From the NCBI GenBank assembly GCA_037367405.1, contig JAZKJV010000604.1, positions 186,001 through 250,000 of the forward strand: a DNA stretch of 64,000 nt, read 5' to 3'. Positions 59,171 to 64,000 of this stretch are shown here, in pieces; position 1 is the stretch's first letter, and every line of letters starts with the position of its first letter. Both the position numbers and the translations under genes were made by a program. Source of the stretch: Ottelia alismoides (Eukaryota; Streptophyta; Magnoliopsida; Alismatales; Hydrocharitaceae). The notes beneath the pieces are model-generated. The model was not told the origin of the DNA. It searched no databases and worked only from the letters and a program-made list of their open reading frames with translations.

Positions 59171-61023
59171 TTTTTTAGTGATCTAACATCTTTTAATCTA
59201 AGACCTTTTCGTGAACAGGTAGTTACACCTTTCCTATATGTAATGGCTCCAGTACCAAATAAAAAAGATAGATCATTAAAAGAAGAGGGGGTTGACATTT
59301 CACAACTATATAACATGTAAAAATTATTACAAAGATCCAAGGAATTTTATGTGGAACCCAAGCACGTGAAAATCACGACTTAAGATCCTATTATATGATT
59401 TCTCATATATACTACTGGCAGAGATGCCTACATTCTTTACCTTCACAACTTCAACTAATGATGAATCTCCATTTCATCACCTTTATTCTATCATTTTGGC
59501 CTTAAAAAACCCAGCAAATGCATGTAAATAGCCTCAATTTTTACATAATAGCATTCATTATTTATTGTAATTATGGTACTTAAAATAAGGTTTTTAATGC
59601 CAAAATTATAGAATAAAGAGAAGAAAAGAAACATGAATAAAATACTGAAAATATTTTATGACCCTAACCCCGAGACCAAGTCCAGAATGGAGTTGGTCGA
59701 CAAGGAATAAAGTAGGGGGAGATAAGGGCCAAAAATAGAATAAACACCTCATTTATTTATTCATTAATTATGCATTTTGACACCTATTTTATTCTCTATT
59801 ATTTATTCACCAAATGAAAAAAGTTTGTACATGAAAGTTGTAGATAATAATGTAAATAAAAATACAAAATTGAGTATGTAAAAAAATAATATACATTGTT
59901 CATTTTATACCTAGAATAAAAAGCCAGAAACCAAACTTCACAGACCCATGTCTTTCAAATAAAAACTCAAAACATAGCAAAATCACCTCTAATTGTAGAT
60001 AACTTTTCAAGAGCTATTTAATGGTAGTGGTGTTATATTTTTTGGAGTTACTGTGTAAAAGTTAGATTTTGGACCCCTATTGTACATTTTACCGATTAAA
60101 ATATTCAATTTATTTATTATTCATTCTTTTTACAAATCCATATTTTTATATTTTTATATTTTTGTAAATATTATTTATAACACATGAACATATTAAAATT
60201 AAAATAAAATCAAAAGGAAAAGGAAAAATAAAATAAGATTATGTAAAATACATAGACAAAAGACCTATGCTTCTATATGTATATAAATAAAGGGGAACTA
60301 CATTCTTTAATTCTTTAGTTCTTTTATATTTTTCTAATATTGTAAATATTATACATATTCTATTAAAAATATAAAACTAAAATAAAACTCTTATTCTATT
60401 AAAAATATAAAACTATAATAAAACTCATTAAAATACATTAAAATAAAATAGTATACATAAAACATAGGAAAAATACCTATGAATATACATATATAATATA
60501 CTTCCCAATTTATTTAAATACACAAATAACATCATAAAAATCAAATGAAAATATATTTATACTCAAAAAAATAAGTTATAAATATATAAAATAATAGAAT
60601 AAAATAAAAAAAATAAAATATACAAAATAAAAATAAAATTATACAAAATACATGTAAATATACTTATAACTAAGCCATTAAAAATAAACTTGTAATAAAA
60701 CACACCAAAAAATAAATAAAAATCATAATAAAATACTACATAAAATAATAAACTTTTTTATTTTATAATTGAAAAGTAATAAAATCATTTTCTATTTTTA
60801 ATTATTTAATCCTTAATAAAACCTGTTGTTTTGTCTTTTCGTGGCCTACGTGGACCAATGGCAGGCCGCCAAAAGTTGACCACGGTTCTGACCCATTAGA
60901 CCCATCTTCTCCCTGTTTTTCTGTCATTTTTCGCGGACGTCTCGTCCATCTTTCGCGGACACTTTCTTCAGACGAAATGCCTCTCCATCATTGTACATCC
61001 ATGCCTGAACCTTGGATCCATTG

Positions 61024-61030
61024 TATATAG
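61024..61030 (+). promoter_or_regulatory. TATA-like box, element C LTR
   Basis: TATATAG at the boundary between AT-rich U3 and GC-rich leader, the position the TATA box has in A and B. Confidence 0.45.
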
Positions 61031-61264
61031 CTCCGATTCTTTAATGTAGGCCGGTCAAACAAGGGTGCCATCTATGTTGATAAATAACCCCATCTTCTCC
61101 CCAAACGTTTTTGGCCATTTCTTCACCCTTGGACTCATGGACCTCGGTCCAGAGCGTATCCCCGTAACAGGGGGAGTCCCTTGAGCATCCACGACGGTCT
61201 GCATAGGTGGAGATGCGCCCACGATCGAACTCCGGCGAGGTCCTGCTCCTTGGCTCACACCTAG

Positions 61265-61625
61265 GTTCGAGCTGCGTAATTTTCATTATCTAGCTTAGGA
61301 TTAGTCTTAGGATCATTTCTGTGCATTTTATTTCATGTTTTAAGTAATTAATTAGTTAGATTAACCTTGTACGTAGTCCACCGGAGCGGAACGATACCAC
61401 CGTGCTCCGACCATTCACCGACCACCATTTCACCCTCATTTCGCTCCCTTTCGCATTCTCCACCTCCCAACCATCTTAGATCAACCAAAATCCCTTCGAT
61501 TCTGCGAATCGAAGCTCCTCCACCACCCATCACCGGAGATTCTTCGCCCACCTCATCCCTTACGCTAACAGCTTCATTTCTTTGGTCGAGGAGACCCCCT
61601 CGAGTCGTGTGACCTTCCTGTGCAG
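61265..61625 (+). other. Candidate leader intron, element C LTR
   Basis: Donor CCTAG then GTTCGA, about 241 bp after the TATA box; acceptor CCTTCCTGTGCAG then GTCAGG; 361 bp. Sites are weaker than in A and B; position is the main support. Confidence 0.3.
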
Positions 61626-63436
61626 GTCAGGTGCGTAAAGAAGCACCAGGAGAAGGATTTGTAGTTGGTCGGAGGTTCTTAGAGGTCATGTTCTTCTCCG
61701 ACCTGACGGGTGACCTCCATGTGACCTCACGCCATTTTGAAGCCTCCAGGAGACAGAGACACCTGCCAGGAAGCGTTTGGGACCCCTTGGAGCCTCGAAG
61801 AATGCCGGAGAAGGAAGATCGAGGATGGGGAAGTTCGGTCATTCCGGCCTTCTTCCCTGTTCTTCCCCTTCACTTCCTCGTCGTTGGATAAGAAGGTGGT
61901 ACCAGATCGAACCTCAACCATCAGATCTTCACGTGCTGCAACCGTGGGATCACGTTAAGTGATCTAGTCTCCACCATTGATCCACGAATCGGTATCAGCC
62001 ATCAGATGCTCTCCACGTGTCAAGTTAATCCTTCAGAGCCATCTGATCCAGCCTATTAAGGGGTAATTTGCACACATACCCCTCGCCTTTTTTGTATTTA
62101 ATTATTAATGCTGTAAATAAAATACTATGTGTAAGTAAAATTAGGAATTTTGCATGTAGGCCCTCATACTTTTCATATTTGCATTTTGGTCCCTGCCATC
62201 ATCACGTGCAATCCTCATGTGACGCTGGAAATTTTGCACAAAGCCCCCTAGTATTTTTGAATATTGCAAAATAGTTCCAGAAAATTAAATAAATGTTATA
62301 TTCTGTTGGATAAATTGCAAGGCGTTCCCTGTACTTTATTTTGTTTATAGTTATGCCCCTGCTAGGCTATTTATTTTTGTGACTTTTACCTAATTATTAA
62401 AAATAGCTACATAGCTCCAAAATTCCACAAAATTGGGTTAGATGCTCCATGCAGTGTACTTACATGCCACGTATCTATTTTGCATTTCTATGCATTTAAC
62501 CTATTTATTAAAATTAAAAAGGAGCTTAAATACACCCTGTCTTAATTATAAAATACCAAAAAAATATAAAAACTTTTTGAAATATTCCAAAAAATTATAT
62601 ATGTTATATTTTGATATTTATTGAGTCCAAAAAGCACAAATCCCTAAAAATAATAAAAAAATTAAAAAAATTGGAAAGCTCCAAAATCTAACAAAAAATG
62701 TAAAAAAACCACAAAATACCAAAAATATGTTTTTATGTTTTATAATTGTCTGTAAATTATTATTTATGTATTAAAATTAATTTGGGTAATTTTGGAACTT
62801 ATTTATTAATTTTAAAACCCAAATTAAATTCAGATTATGTATTAATTCCATAATTGGGATATTTTTGGCTTTAAAAATACAAAAAAATTAGTAATTTTGT
62901 TTGAAAAATACAAAAAACATTAGAAAAATATTAAAAACCAAAAATACATTATTTTACAAATTTTAATTATGTTTACTAGTATTTATAAATATATCTCTAC
63001 ATATTGTGTAAATAAAGCCTTATATAGGCTATATTGCTTTTTTAAAAAAATATGTAAAAAGATAAAAATATAAAAAGAAAATATAAAATCAAAAAATTAA
63101 AAATCAAATAAAAAAATATAAAAAATAATATATATATAATCAAAGCCCCACAAAAAACAATAACATGGAAAAGAAAAGAATTGAATACTTTTGCGCATTT
63201 ATTTTCGCCCCCAACCGTTTGCTCCCAGTGTTCGACCTCTACTTGTGCTTACACACTATATACATTTGCATATAGAGTTATAATAAATTTTAACTCCATA
63301 GTTTTGAGATTCAATTGCTTGATTTATTTGTTGTGGGTTAACTGTTAATAAACTGGGATTTATTGAGCAGTCAACGCATCGACTATTGATTCACCTTGTG
63401 GATTAATACGACCCTCGATTATTCTCTGTGATCAGA

Positions 63437-63453
63437 TGACACCGTTGTCGGGG
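63437..63453 (+). other. Primer-binding site (tRNA-Asp type), element C
   Basis: TGACACCGTTGTCGGGG, differing from the perfect site in B by two G-to-A and one C-to-T changes. Confidence 0.8.
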
Positions 63454-64000
63454 AGCAACGTCATTTGGGATGTTCATTATTTATTTGATTCTTCACTCTT
63501 GTCCATATTTATTTATTTATTTGCATTATTTTCTTTTTATTATCATTGTGAACTGTCTGACACTCTTCCATGTTTGAATTTGTTGCGAGGGACCACTGCA
63601 CGACAGAGGCTCTTCTAGGAGAACCTACGCACCCGAGCAATGCGGAGCCGACTTTCTGACTAAGCTGGCAGGAGAGAGCAGCCAATTCCAACCTGGAGGA
63701 ATTTTGGTGACAGATTCAGAGCTTCTTTTTATTATGCAAAAAAATGTAAATTTATGTGAGAGAGTGACACTTGGCATGTAATAATACATGACTCCCCACA
63801 CTTCGACTTCTCGAGGTCCAGTGCCCGAGGGATTGTTCCCTTGGGGGCCTCGACAGTTTTGATGTTTTTTGTTTTTTATTTTATTTTATTATTTTGTGTT
63901 AATGAGCCCTAGCTTAGGATTGTTTGACGTAGACTAAGGCCCAAATCCTAATATATATGCATGTACGATTTGGGACTTCAATTTTGAAATAATGTTCTTT
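63454..64000 (+). other. Leader of element C (partial)
   Basis: Sequence after the PBS, resembling the leader of A in places (TGCGAGGG, then a short GC-rich stretch, then T-rich DNA). No gag start is reached before the window ends. Confidence 0.6.

Larger units (their letters stand above)
59459..63434 (+). repeat. 5' LTR of Athila-type element C (element truncated by window end)
   Basis: 3,976 bp from TGATGAATCTCCATTTCATCA to CTGTGATCA, followed by a tRNA-Asp-type PBS. The left flank ACTAA (59454-59458) should be the target duplication. Shared features with A: AAAGTAGGGGGAGATAAGGG near 59710, W-box GTTGACC and CTACGTGG in U3, TATATAG at 61024, GC-rich leader, and AT-rich U5 with AGTGTTCGACCTCT near 63217. 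The rest of the element lies beyond 64000. Confidence 0.85.

Overview
This is repeat-dominated nuclear DNA from a flowering plant with a large genome. Plant-type LTR retrotransposons, a Mutator-like (MULE) transposase, a plant mobile domain (PMD) gene and TATA-type promoters are all present. One GC-rich host exon suggests a monocot, but I cannot name the species. No intact gene lies wholly inside the window. Nearly every coding region is a decayed transposon gene.

Layout. Positions 142-2629 hold a MULE transposase pseudogene, followed on the same strand by a PMD pseudogene (2690-8159). The PMD gene is split by a reverse-strand Athila-like LTR (3904-7623) with a perfect GCGAC target duplication. 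Positions 8551-8750 hold a small fold-back element made of CGATATATCGGTATCG-like units. Hairpin and tandem repeats follow (8925-9104, and about 9617-9910). The only convincing host gene is the first exon of a conserved plant gene of unknown function on the minus strand (10139-10449), with TATA box, 5'UTR and splice donor.

Positions 11370-56655 are one Ty1/copia element with GGAAA target duplications, expanded from about 10.7 kb to 45 kb by two separate Ty3/gypsy Athila-type insertions in its gag gene. These are element A (15860-33685, TSD GTTAT) and element B (33779-50554, TSD TATGT). All three elements keep both LTRs, a primer-binding site and a polypurine tract. The copia primes with initiator tRNA-Met and the Athilas with tRNA-Asp. 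All carry frameshifts and stops. Right of the copia lie a hAT-like MITE (56924-57467), a reverse-strand copia pol relic (about 57780-59170) and the 5' LTR of a fourth Athila-type element, C (59459-63434), whose body leaves the window.

The most unusual signals are in the Athila-type elements. (1) Between pol and the 3' LTR, A and B each carry an array of hairpins. Every hairpin ends in a copy of the polypurine-tract core AAGTATAGGGG, and the stems vary by compensating changes. (2) Element A's gag-pol linker has eight copies of a GGTEAT-like peptide unit whose DNA always forms a GGTGG/CCACC-type stem, again with compensating changes. (3) The LTRs of A and B, and probably C, share a candidate intron of about 307-361 bp starting about 250 bp after the TATA box. 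(4) All four Athila-type LTRs begin with a terminal palindrome TGATGAAT...ATTCATCA.
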